Part shown: in pieces, positions 8,780 to 17,559 of the stretch | Numbering within the stretch: the first letter of the stretch is position 1 | Layout of the letters: each line of letters starts with the position of its first letter | NCBI GenBank assembly: GCA_036274675.1 | Contig: DASUFE010000099.1 | Span: forward strand, 1 to 61,381 | Direction: 5' to 3' | From: DASUFE01 sp036274675 | GTDB lineage: Bacteria > Pseudomonadota > Gammaproteobacteria > HTCC5015 | Length of the DNA stretch: 61,381 nt | Translations under genes and position numbers: made by a program | The notes under the pieces: model-generated | Told to the model about the DNA's origin: nothing | The model's input: only the letters and a program-made list of their open reading frames with translations | The model's database searches: none

Positions 8780-9307
8780 CTACAGGTCGCGCTGGCGCTG
8801 CGTCAGGAAATACTGGTAGTCCTGAGGGTCCGTCAGCAGTTCCCGGATCCGCGTTTCGGTATCGTTCAGTTGCGCCCGCAGCGATCCGTCCGCGGCGCCG
8901 GATTTGTCCTGCCCGGTCTTCACCGAATCCGCAAGGCGCTCCCACTGATAGAGCAGGCTGCGCAGCTGCCGTTTGCCCGCGGCATCGAGCAGCGCGCTCT
9001 CCAGCAAGAATTCGTATTTGCTGCCGATGGCCTGCATGCGGTGCCCGCTCGAAACCAGTTGGTTAAAGCTCGGCCTTGCTTCCTTGGCCGCCGGTTCCGG
9101 TTTTTTATTGTATTGCTCCAACAGGTAACTGCGCAGGGCGTCGATTTCCGCCTGGTAGCGTTCTTTCAACTGCGGGATCTGGTCTTCGCATTGCCGGCCG
9201 TTGTCGCGGATCTGTCCTGCCAGCAGGTCATTTTGCATGTACAGCAATATGGCGCAGCCGCCGATCAGTGCGGCGAGAATCGCAAACACGCTATTCGTTT
9301 TGCTCAT
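8780..9307 (-). CDS. Membrane-anchored coiled-coil protein (small, pair A)
   Basis: This is a 175-residue protein with an N-terminal membrane helix (SVFAILAALIGGCAILLYM), then RQCEDQIPQLKERYQAEIDA and further helices, ending in LLTDPQDYQYFLTQRQRDL. It matches the first half of the large partner at 7822-8769 and stops where that protein begins its C-terminal domain, so it looks like a shorter sister subunit. ATG 9307 is preferred over 9319 because GAGGGGAACG precedes it. The pair is probably translated from one message. The conserved Cys just outside the membrane could form an inter-chain disulfide; that is an inference. Confidence 0.72.
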   Translation of the reverse strand: MSKTNSVFAILAALIGGCAILLYMQNDLLAGQIRDNGRQCEDQIPQLKERYQAEIDALRSYLLEQYNKKPEPAAKEARPSFNQLVSSGHRMQAIGSKYEFLLESALLDAAGKRQLRSLLYQWERLADSVKTGQDKSGAADGSLRAQLNDTETRIRELLTDPQDYQYFLTQRQRDL

Positions 9308-9421
9308 CGTTCCCCTCATTTTCAGCGTCGGACATTATTCATGCGCTCCCTCGGGACGGCAAGCGCGGGTTTTGTTTGAAAAATAACCGCTGCCGGGAGG
9401 TAAGCTCGGGAATAACCGTTC

Positions 9422-9450
9422 AAAAAACCGGGGGCCCCTTGAGGGCCCCC
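9422..9450 (-). terminator. Rho-independent terminator after the PL3-like lyase
   Basis: The arms 9430-9437 and 9443-9450 (GGGGGCCC/GGGCCCCC) form a GC-rich hairpin. On the minus strand it is followed by a run of six T. It lies 25 bases past the stop codon of the lyase at 9475-10485. Confidence 0.85.
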
Positions 9451-9474
9451 GTGAGCTTGCAGCAAATACCGATA

Positions 9475-10485
9475 TTAATAGTTGGTAATGCCGGACGAAG
9501 TGCAGCTCTTCCACGTCCCGATGCAAATGCTGCCGGCGTTATGCAGGCGGCTGTTGGTCAGGCGCGCCGTGCTGTTCGGACTGTCGCTGCGGAACACGCC
9601 TTCTTTCAGGTTTGACATCTGGCAGTTGTTTGCCGTGACGTTCAAGGGGAAGGTGGTGCCGCCATTCTGACGGATGAACTTGGCCATATTGTTAACGATG
9701 CAGTTGTTGGTCGACCAGCTGCCGTTGTCATTGGCCTGGAAGAACTTGTCCTCGCCGTCGAAACCGCTGATGTTGTTGGAGCTGACGCTGCCGCCGTCGG
9801 TCGGGTCCTTGAGGGTCATCGCGTCTTCGCCGACGTTCGACCAGTAGATGTTGTCGACGTCGCCGCCGTTCCGGCTATGGATGCCGTCGGCGCCGTTGCT
9901 GCCGATGTAGACGTTGCGCACCAGGCCCGGGCCGACGCGGAAGATCGGCGATTGTGATTCGGACTGACTGCCGTCGCCGAGCGCGCTGCCGGCCGTGTAG
10001 GTGCGGCAACCGCCGTCGAAAGTACCGCCGTCTTCAACCCGGATCGTCGAATTGACAGTGGTGGTGCTGCCGCCTCTGCATGACGAACCCGTGATGCCGC
10101 TGCTGGTGCTCGTGGTGGACGAAGATGAGCTGCTGGAGCTGCTCGAAGATGAGCTCGACGAACTGGAAGAACTGCTGCTCGATGAGCTGCTCGACGACGA
10201 GCTGCTGGAGCTGCCGGTGGTGGTCGGAGCGTACGAACACCAGGCGGAAGTCACGCCGGAATAGGCGCCGCCGAAATTCGAGCTGGAGCAGGTGACGCCA
10301 TTGGTGAAGGTGCCGTAGACGAAGCTGCCGGACTTGCCGAGCGCGACCTGGCGGGTGCCGCTGAAGGAACAGAAGGCGCCGGTATTCTGCGCACACTTGG
10401 TGTAGCCGTCCGGATAATCAGTCACGGCGTATGAAGCCGTGCTGCAGGCGGCGAGGATCAGGCCTAAGGATAATTTACGTAACAT
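9475..10485 (-). CDS. Secreted PL3-like pectate lyase with Cys-rich module and poly-Ser linker
   Basis: This is a predicted exported pectate lyase cleaving polygalacturonate by beta-elimination. It has 336 residues: a signal peptide, then a small four-cysteine module (YTKCAQNTGAFCSFSGTR, CSSSNFGG, WCSY) of a kind that recurs in secreted carbohydrate-active enzymes. A poly-serine linker (about 10105-10215) follows, then a divergent PL3 parallel beta-helix. Conserved PL3 positions are visible: GADGIHSRNG, VGEDAMTLKD (acidic Ca2+ ligands), EDKFFQAN and KFIRQNGG (candidate catalytic Lys and Arg). I chose ATG 10485 (MLRKLSLGL) over 10494 because GAGAGGGG then sits 9 bases away, and the neighbour at 12995 starts the same way. 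It has its own terminator and shares an operator-like block with the PL1 gene. Confidence 0.8.
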   Translation of the reverse strand: MLRKLSLGLILAACSTASYAVTDYPDGYTKCAQNTGAFCSFSGTRQVALGKSGSFVYGTFTNGVTCSSSNFGGAYSGVTSAWCSYAPTTTGSSSSSSSSSSSSSSSSSSSSSSSSSSSSSSSSTTSTSSGITGSSCRGGSTTTVNSTIRVEDGGTFDGGCRTYTAGSALGDGSQSESQSPIFRVGPGLVRNVYIGSNGADGIHSRNGGDVDNIYWSNVGEDAMTLKDPTDGGSVSSNNISGFDGEDKFFQANDNGSWSTNNCIVNNMAKFIRQNGGTTFPLNVTANNCQMSNLKEGVFRSDSPNSTARLTNSRLHNAGSICIGTWKSCTSSGITNY

Positions 10486-10588
10486 TTGTTTCATCCCCTC
10501 TCTCGAGATTGATTGAACAGTACCGGAGCTGCCGGTCCATGAGATAAAAAACACGGCGGCTGACCGGCTCCATAACGGCCAAGAAATT

Positions 10589-10632
10589 ATCATAAACTGG
10601 TCTGACCAATCAATTTTTATTGTCTTGCCAGT
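10589..10632 (-). promoter_or_regulatory. Operator/promoter block shared with the PL1 gene (site 1)
   Basis: The block contains TGGTCTGACCA (10598-10608), a palindrome around one base. On the gene's strand CTGGCAAGACA precedes it, with AT-rich sequence between. The same arrangement occurs upstream of the PL1 gene at 13099-13143. The palindrome type (TTGGT...ACCAA) is that of GntR/FadR-family repressors such as hexuronate regulators. The regulator is not in this window, so its identity is an inference. Confidence 0.6.
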
Positions 10633-10846
10633 TGCTCGGAATGAAAATCTAAACGCCAATCTCGGGACACGGGGAATGCATTTAAAATTCTTTTATTTCA
10701 AATATTTATAACCATAAAAATATCCGGGCGACATGCGATTTAAGGTCATACCAGTATGGAGTATGTATAACCACCGTCTGGTCACCAAAAAATTTTTCGG
10801 AAGTCTCGGGGACAAGCGGCGTTTTCAAGGAAGACCGGGGGGAAAT

Positions 10847-10878
10847 AAAAAGGCCCGGAGAGAATTTTTCTCCGGGCC
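10847..10878 (-). terminator. Rho-independent terminator after the PL1 pectate lyase
   Basis: A perfect 9 bp hairpin (GGCCCGGAG 10852-10860 with CTCCGGGCC 10870-10878) is followed by a T run on the minus strand. It lies 42 bases beyond the stop codon of the PL1 gene. The remaining sequence up to 10485 holds no gene I can support. Confidence 0.85.
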
Positions 10879-10919
10879 CGGTTGTTCGCCGCGTCAGGCC
10901 ATATCGCCTGCGCGGTGAA

Positions 10920-12995
10920 TTACATTTTTCCTACGCCCGCATTGGCGATCACGATGCCCGGCACGTTGGCGGCCGGATCCAGCGTATACGAGTAGGGGAT
11001 GCTGATCGTGGCCGTCGAAACCGGATCGGGGCCGGCCGGGAACTCGTCATCCGTGGCTTCCCAGGTGACGTTGTCCCAGATATTGCCGCTGACCTGCCAG
11101 AATCCCATGTCCGTCGTATAGAACGTGCCGAGCGGATTGCGGGCGTTCTGAACATAATTGTTCTCGACCCTGATCTTGCCGCCAATGCGAGGGTTCATGC
11201 CGCTTGAGTTGATGCCGTTAAAATAATTGTTAAACGAATGCGCGGTGGCGAAACGCAGCAGCGGCGTACGCGAATCGATATTCTGGTACAGGTTATGGTG
11301 ATAGGTCACGGGGCCGTTGTTACTGTCGCTGTCGCCGGACCCCACCAGGCCGCCGCGGCCGGAATTCTTCAGAATGCTCCAGGAAAGCGTCACGTACTTG
11401 GTATTGGCTTTCATATCGAACAGTCCGTCGAAGCCTTCGTCTTCGCCGCCCGACGCTTCCAGGGTGCAGTGATCCACCCAGACGTTGGAGACATCGCTTT
11501 CCATCCCGATCGCATCGCCGCCGTTGGAGGTCGGCGAGCCCGATTTCTTCACATTACGCACATGCACGTTCTGAATGATGATGTTGCGCGAATTGCGGAT
11601 GTGGATGCCGACCTGATCGAAGATCGCGCTGCTGCCCACACCCACCAAGGTGACGTTGGCGACATCCTTGATCTCGATGACGCCGTCGGCGGTGTTGCAG
11701 CTGCCGCTGACCTTGGCGGTGTTGCCGACGGTGATGGTTCCCGATACGCGGATGATAATCGGGCTCGTATCCGTGGCGCGGTTGCACAATGCCGCATGAA
11801 TTTCAGTGCCGGTGCTGGCATTGACCGTCGGACCGCCGGCGCCGCCCGTGGTGCCGCCGTTCTGGGTCGAGAAACCGACTTGGGTGAAGCTGCCACCGGT
11901 TGTAGTGGAGCTGCTCGATGAGGAACTGGAAGAGCTTGAGCTCGAAGAACTGCTGCTGGACGAACTGCTGGAGGACGAGCTCGAAGAGCTGGAGCTGGAA
12001 CTGGAACTGGACGAGGAGCTGCTGGAGCTGCTCGATGACGACGAACCGCCGCAGGCGGCCGCCTGCGGAGCATTGCCGTTGACGGTGATGTAATCGATAT
12101 TTGCCAGGCCGTTGCTGGTGGCCGCCTGCAGGCGGATACTGTTCACGCCCGCGTTGAGATTCGCCGTGACGGAGCCGCTGTTGACCCAGGTGGTCCAGGC
12201 GCCGGTCGCTGCGAAACTGACGCTGGAAGCGACGGTCGCGCCGTTGACAATCAACGAGGCGGCGCGGTCGCCGGAGGCATTGGCGTAACGCCAGGCCAGG
12301 GTATACGGACCCGTGGCCGGTGCGCTCACGCTCCAGTTGATGCCCGCGCCGCTTGCATTGGTGGTATTGGCGAAACCGGCGCCGGTGAAGCCGGCGTTGT
12401 TGCTGTCGACGGTGCCGTCGAGACCGCAGAAGCCGGCCGTGTTCTCCTGAATCGTCAGTGTCGCGCCGCTTGAGGAACTGCTCGAGCTGGAGCTGCTCGA
12501 AGAGCTGCTACTGGAACTCGAAGAGGATGAACTGCTGCTGGAGCTCGAGGAAGAGCTGCTCGAAGAACTGCTGCTCGACGACGAGCTGGAGCTTGAAGAA
12601 CTGGAAGAGCTGCTGGAGCTACTGCTCGAGCTGCCGCTGCCCACGCAGGACGGCGCCATGAAACTGCCGTCGTGGTTGCCCTGCACGCCGAAGGCGTTGG
12701 TCGCCGTCTGACCCGGGGCCGGTAACTGCCAGCTGCAGCAGTTGGTGAACTGGAAGCTGGTGCCGGGGTTGGCGCCGCTGCGGGTGGCGTTCCACTGAGT
12801 GGTCACGGTGACCTGCTCAGGGAAGTTCAGGGTAACGGTCCAGCTGCTAAGCGCCGTGGTACCGCTGTTGGTGACGGAAACATCCACCTGAAAAAAGGTG
12901 CCGCCCGTGTTCGAAGGCGTCGCCGTACAGGTGTATGCTGCGTAGGCAGCATTGCTGGCGACAAGCGCCAGGCATAAACAAAGTTTGCGTAGCAT
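10920..12995 (-). CDS. Secreted modular PL1 pectate lyase (CBM2 - polySer - CBM35/6-like - polySer - PL1)
   Basis: This is a 691-residue exported pectate lyase. In order it has: a signal peptide (MLRKLCLCLALVASNAAYA); a CBM2-type module (TALSSWTVTLNFPEQVTVT, CCSWQLPAPGQ); a poly-Ser linker (about 12470-12630); a CBM35/CBM6-like module (QENTAGFCGLDGTVDSNNAG, ANIDYITVNG); a second poly-Ser linker (about 11905-12045); and a PL1 beta-helix. The last shows the family motifs NVWVDHCTLE, GEDEGFDGLFDMK and YHHNLYQNIDSRTPLLRF, whose RTP arginine region is catalytic. CBM2 usually binds cellulose, so the enzyme probably docks on plant cell wall while cutting pectin. GAGGGG sits 8 bases before the ATG. 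Expression is probably shared with the PL3-like gene through a common operator. Confidence 0.9.
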   Translation of the reverse strand: MLRKLCLCLALVASNAAYAAYTCTATPSNTGGTFFQVDVSVTNSGTTALSSWTVTLNFPEQVTVTTQWNATRSGANPGTSFQFTNCCSWQLPAPGQTATNAFGVQGNHDGSFMAPSCVGSGSSSSSSSSSSSSSSSSSSSSSSSSSSSSSSSSSSSSSSSSSSSSSSSSSSSSSSSGATLTIQENTAGFCGLDGTVDSNNAGFTGAGFANTTNASGAGINWSVSAPATGPYTLAWRYANASGDRAASLIVNGATVASSVSFAATGAWTTWVNSGSVTANLNAGVNSIRLQAATSNGLANIDYITVNGNAPQAAACGGSSSSSSSSSSSSSSSSSSSSSSSSSSSSSSSSSSSSSSSSSSSSSSTTTGGSFTQVGFSTQNGGTTGGAGGPTVNASTGTEIHAALCNRATDTSPIIIRVSGTITVGNTAKVSGSCNTADGVIEIKDVANVTLVGVGSSAIFDQVGIHIRNSRNIIIQNVHVRNVKKSGSPTSNGGDAIGMESDVSNVWVDHCTLEASGGEDEGFDGLFDMKANTKYVTLSWSILKNSGRGGLVGSGDSDSNNGPVTYHHNLYQNIDSRTPLLRFATAHSFNNYFNGINSSGMNPRIGGKIRVENNYVQNARNPLGTFYTTDMGFWQVSGNIWDNVTWEATDDEFPAGPDPVSTATISIPYSYTLDPAANVPGIVIANAGVGKM

Positions 12996-13098
12996 TTTTA
13001 TCCCCTCACTAATTATTTATTTAAAAGTATTGAAGCGGGCCGCCTGCATCATGCGCGTGCTCGCTCAAAGCGACTGGAAATTAACACTCCGCCGCCGC

Positions 13099-13143
13099 CC
13101 TGTAAATTGGTCTGACCAATAAATTTATTATGTCTTGCCAGTT
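13099..13143 (-). promoter_or_regulatory. Operator/promoter block shared with the PL3-like gene (site 2)
   Basis: ATTGGTCTGACCAAT (13106-13120) is a perfect palindrome around a central T. On the gene's strand it is preceded by CTGGCAAGACA and AT-rich bases, matching the block at 10589-10632. It lies about 110 bases upstream of the PL1 start. Nothing else is recognised in 12996-13349 apart from AT-rich promoter-like sequence and the leader of the propeller gene. Confidence 0.65.
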
Positions 13144-13349
13144 TTATAGACCCATTCTGCATAGGGCCCGGGCATAAAATGGAATTCGATAATAAAATTT
13201 AGGAATTTCAATAAATTAAAAATTAAAGAGTGGCCGGATGCCAGGCTGTGGACATTGCCGGGACGTACTTTAGAAAACAGCGCCCCCGCTGGAAAAAACC
13301 GGGCTTAGCTTTTAACCTTAGCCCCTGTTCCAAATCAGAAGCAGGAAAT

Positions 13350-15485
13350 ATGAAAATCCCTCTTTCAATCCGGCGACTGGAGCTGGCGAGCCTGGTTCTG
13401 GCTGTTGCAGTGGCGGCTTGCGGCAAAGCCGATGTCCCCCGGGACACGGCGCAACCGATAACGGTGCGGGATATCCGGGTAGTCAATGCGTCCCTGTTCA
13501 CGGGCTGGAGCGATGCGCGAACCGGAACCGTGCTGGTGGCCGGCACCGATGGAACGATCATCCGCAGCGAAGACGGCGGCGAGACCTGGGCCGCTGCGCG
13601 CGCCGCTGCTCCGGCAGCCGATGCGCTGTTCGCGATTGCAAGCGATGCTGCCGGAGCGACGCTGGTTGCGGCCGGCGAGAATGGAAGTATTCTGTATTCG
13701 GAGGACGCCGGGCGTATCTGGTCCCGAAGCCGCAATGATACCGTCCTGGGATTGCGCGCCGTCCTGTCGCATCCGGGCGATTCCATCTGGATCGCGAGCG
13801 GCGAGCAGGGTCTGGTATTGCGCTCGACCGATGGGGCGCACACCTGGCAAGCGGTTTCCACGCCGGCGCGGAAATTGGTGGCGGCGCTGGCGGTGGCGCC
13901 GGTATCGGGAGCATTGCTGGCCGCCGGTGAGGACGGAATGCTGATGCGTTCCGCCGACAGCGGCGCGAGTTGGCGACGCATCGACAGCGGAACGACGGCC
14001 TTGATCAGCGGGTTCCTGGTATGGCCGGATAAAGATCTGATGCTTGCTTTGTGCGCGGACGGCGCCGTTCTGCGCTCGGAATCCGACGGCAACCGGTGGA
14101 CACGTGTCGAGACCGGTAACAAAGCTTATCTGACGGCCATCGCCTATGATGCGCGGCACGGGGCGGCGCTCGCGGTCGCCGCGGACGGCGGCGTGCTGCG
14201 TTCCGAGGATCTGGGCAACAGTTGGACCAGGGCCACGACCGGGACCGGCGCCTATCTCACTTCGATTCATTTTCACCCGGGCACGGCTGCGCTGCTCGCG
14301 ACCGGCGACCAGGGAACGGCGGTACGTTCGCGCGATGGCGGGAAGAGCTGGAAAATCGTCGCCACCGGAGTGACAGGCAATCTGGAGTCAACAGTCTATG
14401 ATGCGCGTCACGACCGTTTTATCGCATTCGGGCAGGGTGGTCTGCTGATACGCTCGAGCGATGCTGGAGCGCATTGGCTGGGGTTGCGTCCCAACCTTGA
14501 TCAATATATACACGATGCCATAGAAGTCCCGGGCACCGATGCCCTGGTCGCGGTCGGAACCCGCGGTTGGTTGATTCGCTCCGAGAACGCAGGAGCAAGC
14601 TGGGAAGTCGTCGATGCCGGCCTGTCGTCCGTCACCTATCTGTTTTCCGTGGTCGCCGACCCAGGTTCCAACGCCGTGCTCGCCGCGGGTCCTCCCGGGA
14701 CCATCGTGCGCTCGGAAGATGCGGGCAGAAGCTGGCGCAAGGTACTCGATCTGGATAGTTTGAGCGGCGGTTATTTTCATCAATTGGTTACAGACCCGGT
14801 GCACGATGTGATCGTGGCGCTGGCGGGGCCCGGCAAGGTCATGCGCTCGGCTGACGGCGGCCGCAGCTGGCAAGAGGCTGACGCAGTGACCGACCGTCAC
14901 CTGTACAAGGGGCTCGCCGTTCCCGGCAGCGGCCTGTTCGTCGCAGTGGGACTGGACGGAGTGATACAACGTTCGGCCGACGGTTTGCACTGGGAAATAA
15001 TCGACAGCGGTATCCGCAGCAGCCTGCAGAATGTGTTTTTCGATGCCGCGGCCGGCAAGTTGTATGCGATGGGAGATGGGGGCGTCATTCTCCAGGCGGA
15101 ACGCAATGGAACAGACTGGCGTCCGCTGGCGACCGGGGTCAGCGAGGGAATCGGTCATATGATTCGGGATCCCCGCAGCGGCGCGTTGATCGCGACAGGA
15201 TTGCAGGGGCTCATCCTGCGTTCGCAGGATGCTGGCGCGAGCTGGCAGCGCATTGCAAGCGGTACCCGGGAAAATCTGCGGCAGCCGCTGCTCGACGAAA
15301 TAACCGGCGCCCTCTATGTATCCGGCCGGGGCGGCAGCATATTACGTTCCGATGATGGCGGGCGCAGCTGGCGGCCCCTGCTGACACAGACCCGCAAGTC
15401 ACTTAAAAACCTGCTGTTGCATCCGCAGAGCCGCAGTCTGATCGCCACCGGCGAGCGTATTGTGCGCCTGACCGATCTGGACTGA
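13350..15485 (+). CDS. YCF48/BNR-repeat beta-propeller lipoprotein (copy B)
   Basis: This is a 711-residue paralog of the protein at 5500-7719. The signal peptide MKIPLSIRRLELASLVLAVA ends in a VAAC lipobox with Gly at +2, so outer-membrane attachment is likely. More than a dozen propeller blades follow, such as GTDGTIIRSEDGGETW and GEDGMLMRSADSGASW. The frame is open from 13230, but ATG 13350 starts the signal peptide and has AGGA upstream. It lies between the PL1 gene and the PL3 gene, both on the opposite strand. Its function is unknown. YCF48-like proteins act as assembly factors in photosystems, and a chaperone or scaffold role in export here is only a guess. Confidence 0.83.
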   Translation: MKIPLSIRRLELASLVLAVAVAACGKADVPRDTAQPITVRDIRVVNASLFTGWSDARTGTVLVAGTDGTIIRSEDGGETWAAARAAAPAADALFAIASDAAGATLVAAGENGSILYSEDAGRIWSRSRNDTVLGLRAVLSHPGDSIWIASGEQGLVLRSTDGAHTWQAVSTPARKLVAALAVAPVSGALLAAGEDGMLMRSADSGASWRRIDSGTTALISGFLVWPDKDLMLALCADGAVLRSESDGNRWTRVETGNKAYLTAIAYDARHGAALAVAADGGVLRSEDLGNSWTRATTGTGAYLTSIHFHPGTAALLATGDQGTAVRSRDGGKSWKIVATGVTGNLESTVYDARHDRFIAFGQGGLLIRSSDAGAHWLGLRPNLDQYIHDAIEVPGTDALVAVGTRGWLIRSENAGASWEVVDAGLSSVTYLFSVVADPGSNAVLAAGPPGTIVRSEDAGRSWRKVLDLDSLSGGYFHQLVTDPVHDVIVALAGPGKVMRSADGGRSWQEADAVTDRHLYKGLAVPGSGLFVAVGLDGVIQRSADGLHWEIIDSGIRSSLQNVFFDAAAGKLYAMGDGGVILQAERNGTDWRPLATGVSEGIGHMIRDPRSGALIATGLQGLILRSQDAGASWQRIASGTRENLRQPLLDEITGALYVSGRGGSILRSDDGGRSWRPLLTQTRKSLKNLLLHPQSRSLIATGERIVRLTDLD

Positions 15486-15504
15486 TTTTCTCTCTTTCCA
15501 ACAA

Positions 15505-15541
15505 CATAAAAAACCCCGTCAGGATCGCTACTGGCGGGTTT
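15505..15541. terminator. Hairpin after propeller gene B
   Basis: The arms 15511-15522 and 15531-15541 (AAACCCCGTCAG / CTGGCGGGTTT) pair with one mismatch or bulge. The T run is better on the minus strand, so this may work in both directions. Nothing coding is supported between here and 15725. Confidence 0.5.
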
Positions 15542-15724
15542 GGAACGGCTGCACACTCCTTGTGCTCAGGACCCGGTTTTGTGCTCAAGCCCGGAAATTT
15601 CTCCCCGGGGGTTACCTCTTGGCGGCGTCATCCGCGATTCGATGCGGTTCAATATGATCAGGATTTCTGAACCTGATTCAGGGAGCGTGACCCGCCCCTT
15701 GCACAGCAATAGGTGGTTAGGCGT

Positions 15725-15757
15725 AAAAAAACCCTCCGCACCGGGCGGTGCGGAGGG
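15725..15757 (-). terminator. Rho-independent terminator after the PL3 lyase
   Basis: A perfect 11 bp hairpin (CCCTCCGCACC 15732-15742 with GGTGCGGAGGG 15747-15757) is followed by a T run on the minus strand. It lies 20 bases beyond the PL3 stop codon. A very similar hairpin lies at 19074-19103. Confidence 0.88.
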
Positions 15758-15777
15758 CGAGTGGAATGGTGATCGAT

Positions 15778-17559
15778 TTAGAACCCGGTTACATCGGACG
15801 GACTGACGTTGCAGACGGCGGTGTTCCATTTCTCGCCGAGCGAGGTGGAGCTGCCGTTACCTTTCACTACCCCCACATATTCCACGCAGACCTTCGGGTG
15901 GCCGGAGCTGTAACCCTGGATCTGCAGATTGCGGATCGTGGCGGTGTCGCCGTAGTTGCCGTTGACTCCGACCACGCTGCCGATGGTGCCTTCGATTCGC
16001 ACGTTATTGATGTTGACGTGGCGCGGGCCGCCGTTGTTGGAGCAGTCGCCGCAGGAGCGGAACAGCTTGCCGTTCTCGCCCTTGGCGGTGAAGCCGCCCT
16101 GAATGTAGGTGGTGCTGTTCTTCGAGTTGTGCTGGAAGATCTTGTCGGGCGTGCCGCCGGGGCCGCTGGTGCTGTTGAATGCGGAGCCGCCGATGATGGT
16201 GAGAGTGCCGCCCTCCGCCAGGTTGGAGGCCGCGTCCTCGCAGATATCATCCCAGATGACGTTCTGGATGACGCAGTTGCCGCTCTTGCAGTGGATGCCG
16301 TCGGCGCCTCCGGAGGCGGAGATGTGCACATTCTTGATCGTGGCATTGTTCAGCGTAAATACCGGAGGCTGGCCCTCACCGTCGCCCGGACAGCTGGTGC
16401 CGACCGTTATGCCGCCGCAATCGACCGTGGTGTTGGTGAAGACCGCGCCCGCCACGCAGGCGCTGCTGCCGCTGCTCGAAGAACTGCTGCTTGAGCTGGA
16501 AGAAGACGAGCTGGATGAGCTGCTGCTTGATGAGGAACTGCTCGACGAGGAGGAGCTGGAAGAGCCGCCGCAAGCGGCCGCTACCACGGGATTGAGCGCC
16601 GGGAAGCTCACAATTATGTAATCGATATTCGCCAGCCCGGCACTGCTGGTGGCTTCCAGCCGTATGCTGTTGATTCCGGCATTCAATCTCGTAAACGAAG
16701 TTGTGGAATTGACCCATGTCGTCCAGGATCCGGTCGTGGGAAAATTGGGAGCCGCCACTTCTACGCCGTTGACCAGAAGCCGGGCGGGCCGATCGCCGGA
16801 AGCATTGGCATAGAACCATGAGAAGCCGGCGTTGCTGATCGCCGAAGATGCATTGATGCTCCAATTGATACCTGCGCCACTGGCATTGTTGGTGTTGGCA
16901 AAACCCGCGCCGGTATAGCCGCCGTTGTCACTGTCGATGGTGCCGTTGACGCTGCAGAAGCCGGTCTCGTTCTCCTGGATTCGCAGGGTTGCACCGCCGC
17001 CCGTGGAGGTGCTGGAGGTCGACGAACTCGAACTGGAGCTTGAAGAACTGCTCGACGATGAACTGCTGGAACTGCTGCTGGACGAGCTGGAGCTCGACGA
17101 AGACGAAGAGCTGCTGCTCGAGGACGAGCTGGAGCTGCTCGATGAACTTGAAGAGCTGGAAGAACTCGAAGAGCTGCTGCTCGCGCCGCCGCTGCCGACG
17201 CAGGCCGGCGCCATAAAGCTGCCGTCATGGTTGCCCTGGAAGCCGAACACGTTCGCGGCCGTCTGTCCGGGCGCCGGCAGCTGCCAGCTGCAGCAGTTCG
17301 TGAACTGGAAGCTGGTGCCGGGGTTGGTCCCGGTGCGGGTCACGTTCCATTGAGCGGTCACCGTGACCTGCTCAGGGAAGTTCAGGGTAACGGTCCAGCC
17401 GCTGAGCGCCGTGGTACCGCTGTTGGTGACGGAAACGTCCACCTGGAAAAAGGTGCCGCCCGTATTCGAAGGCGTCGCCGTACAGGTGTATGCGCCAAAT
17501 GCCTGGCCGCCGAGCATGAAGCCGGACAGCAGCATTCCTAACTTGATAAAAGTTTTCAT
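15778..17559 (-). CDS. Secreted modular PL3 pectate lyase (CBM2 - polySer - CBM35/6-like - polySer - PL3)
   Basis: This is a 593-residue exported pectate lyase with the same front half as the PL1 protein. It has a signal peptide, a CBM2 module (TALSGWTVTLNFPEQVTVT), poly-Ser, a CBM35/CBM6-like module (QENETGFCSVNGTIDSDNGG) and a second poly-Ser. The catalytic part is a canonical PL3 domain: ADGIHCKSGNCVIQNVIWDD, ICEDAASN (Ca2+ ligands), DKIFQHN, KLFRSCGDC and GVNGNYGDTATI. PL3 enzymes cut low-methyl pectin and need Ca2+. GGAGGGG lies 8 bases before the ATG. Unlike the other two lyases, no TGGTCTGACCA site was seen upstream, so it may be regulated differently. The near-identical CBM2 modules point to recent domain duplication. 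Confidence 0.92.
   Translation of the reverse strand: MKTFIKLGMLLSGFMLGGQAFGAYTCTATPSNTGGTFFQVDVSVTNSGTTALSGWTVTLNFPEQVTVTAQWNVTRTGTNPGTSFQFTNCCSWQLPAPGQTAANVFGFQGNHDGSFMAPACVGSGGASSSSSSSSSSSSSSSSSSSSSSSSSSSSSSSSSSSSSSSSSSSSSSSSSSSSSSTSSTSTGGGATLRIQENETGFCSVNGTIDSDNGGYTGAGFANTNNASGAGINWSINASSAISNAGFSWFYANASGDRPARLLVNGVEVAAPNFPTTGSWTTWVNSTTSFTRLNAGINSIRLEATSSAGLANIDYIIVSFPALNPVVAAACGGSSSSSSSSSSSSSSSSSSSSSSSSSSSSSSSGSSACVAGAVFTNTTVDCGGITVGTSCPGDGEGQPPVFTLNNATIKNVHISASGGADGIHCKSGNCVIQNVIWDDICEDAASNLAEGGTLTIIGGSAFNSTSGPGGTPDKIFQHNSKNSTTYIQGGFTAKGENGKLFRSCGDCSNNGGPRHVNINNVRIEGTIGSVVGVNGNYGDTATIRNLQIQGYSSGHPKVCVEYVGVVKGNGSSTSLGEKWNTAVCNVSPSDVTGF

Noticed and set aside
10001..10264. Plus-strand frames rich in Leu/Glu (ELLELLEDELDELEELL-like) opposite the lyases, also at 11806-12093, 16109-16621 and 16925-17353
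   Set aside because: They are the antisense of the poly-serine linkers. The mixed Ser codons read backwards give Glu, Leu and Asp. No ribosome binding site or family match.
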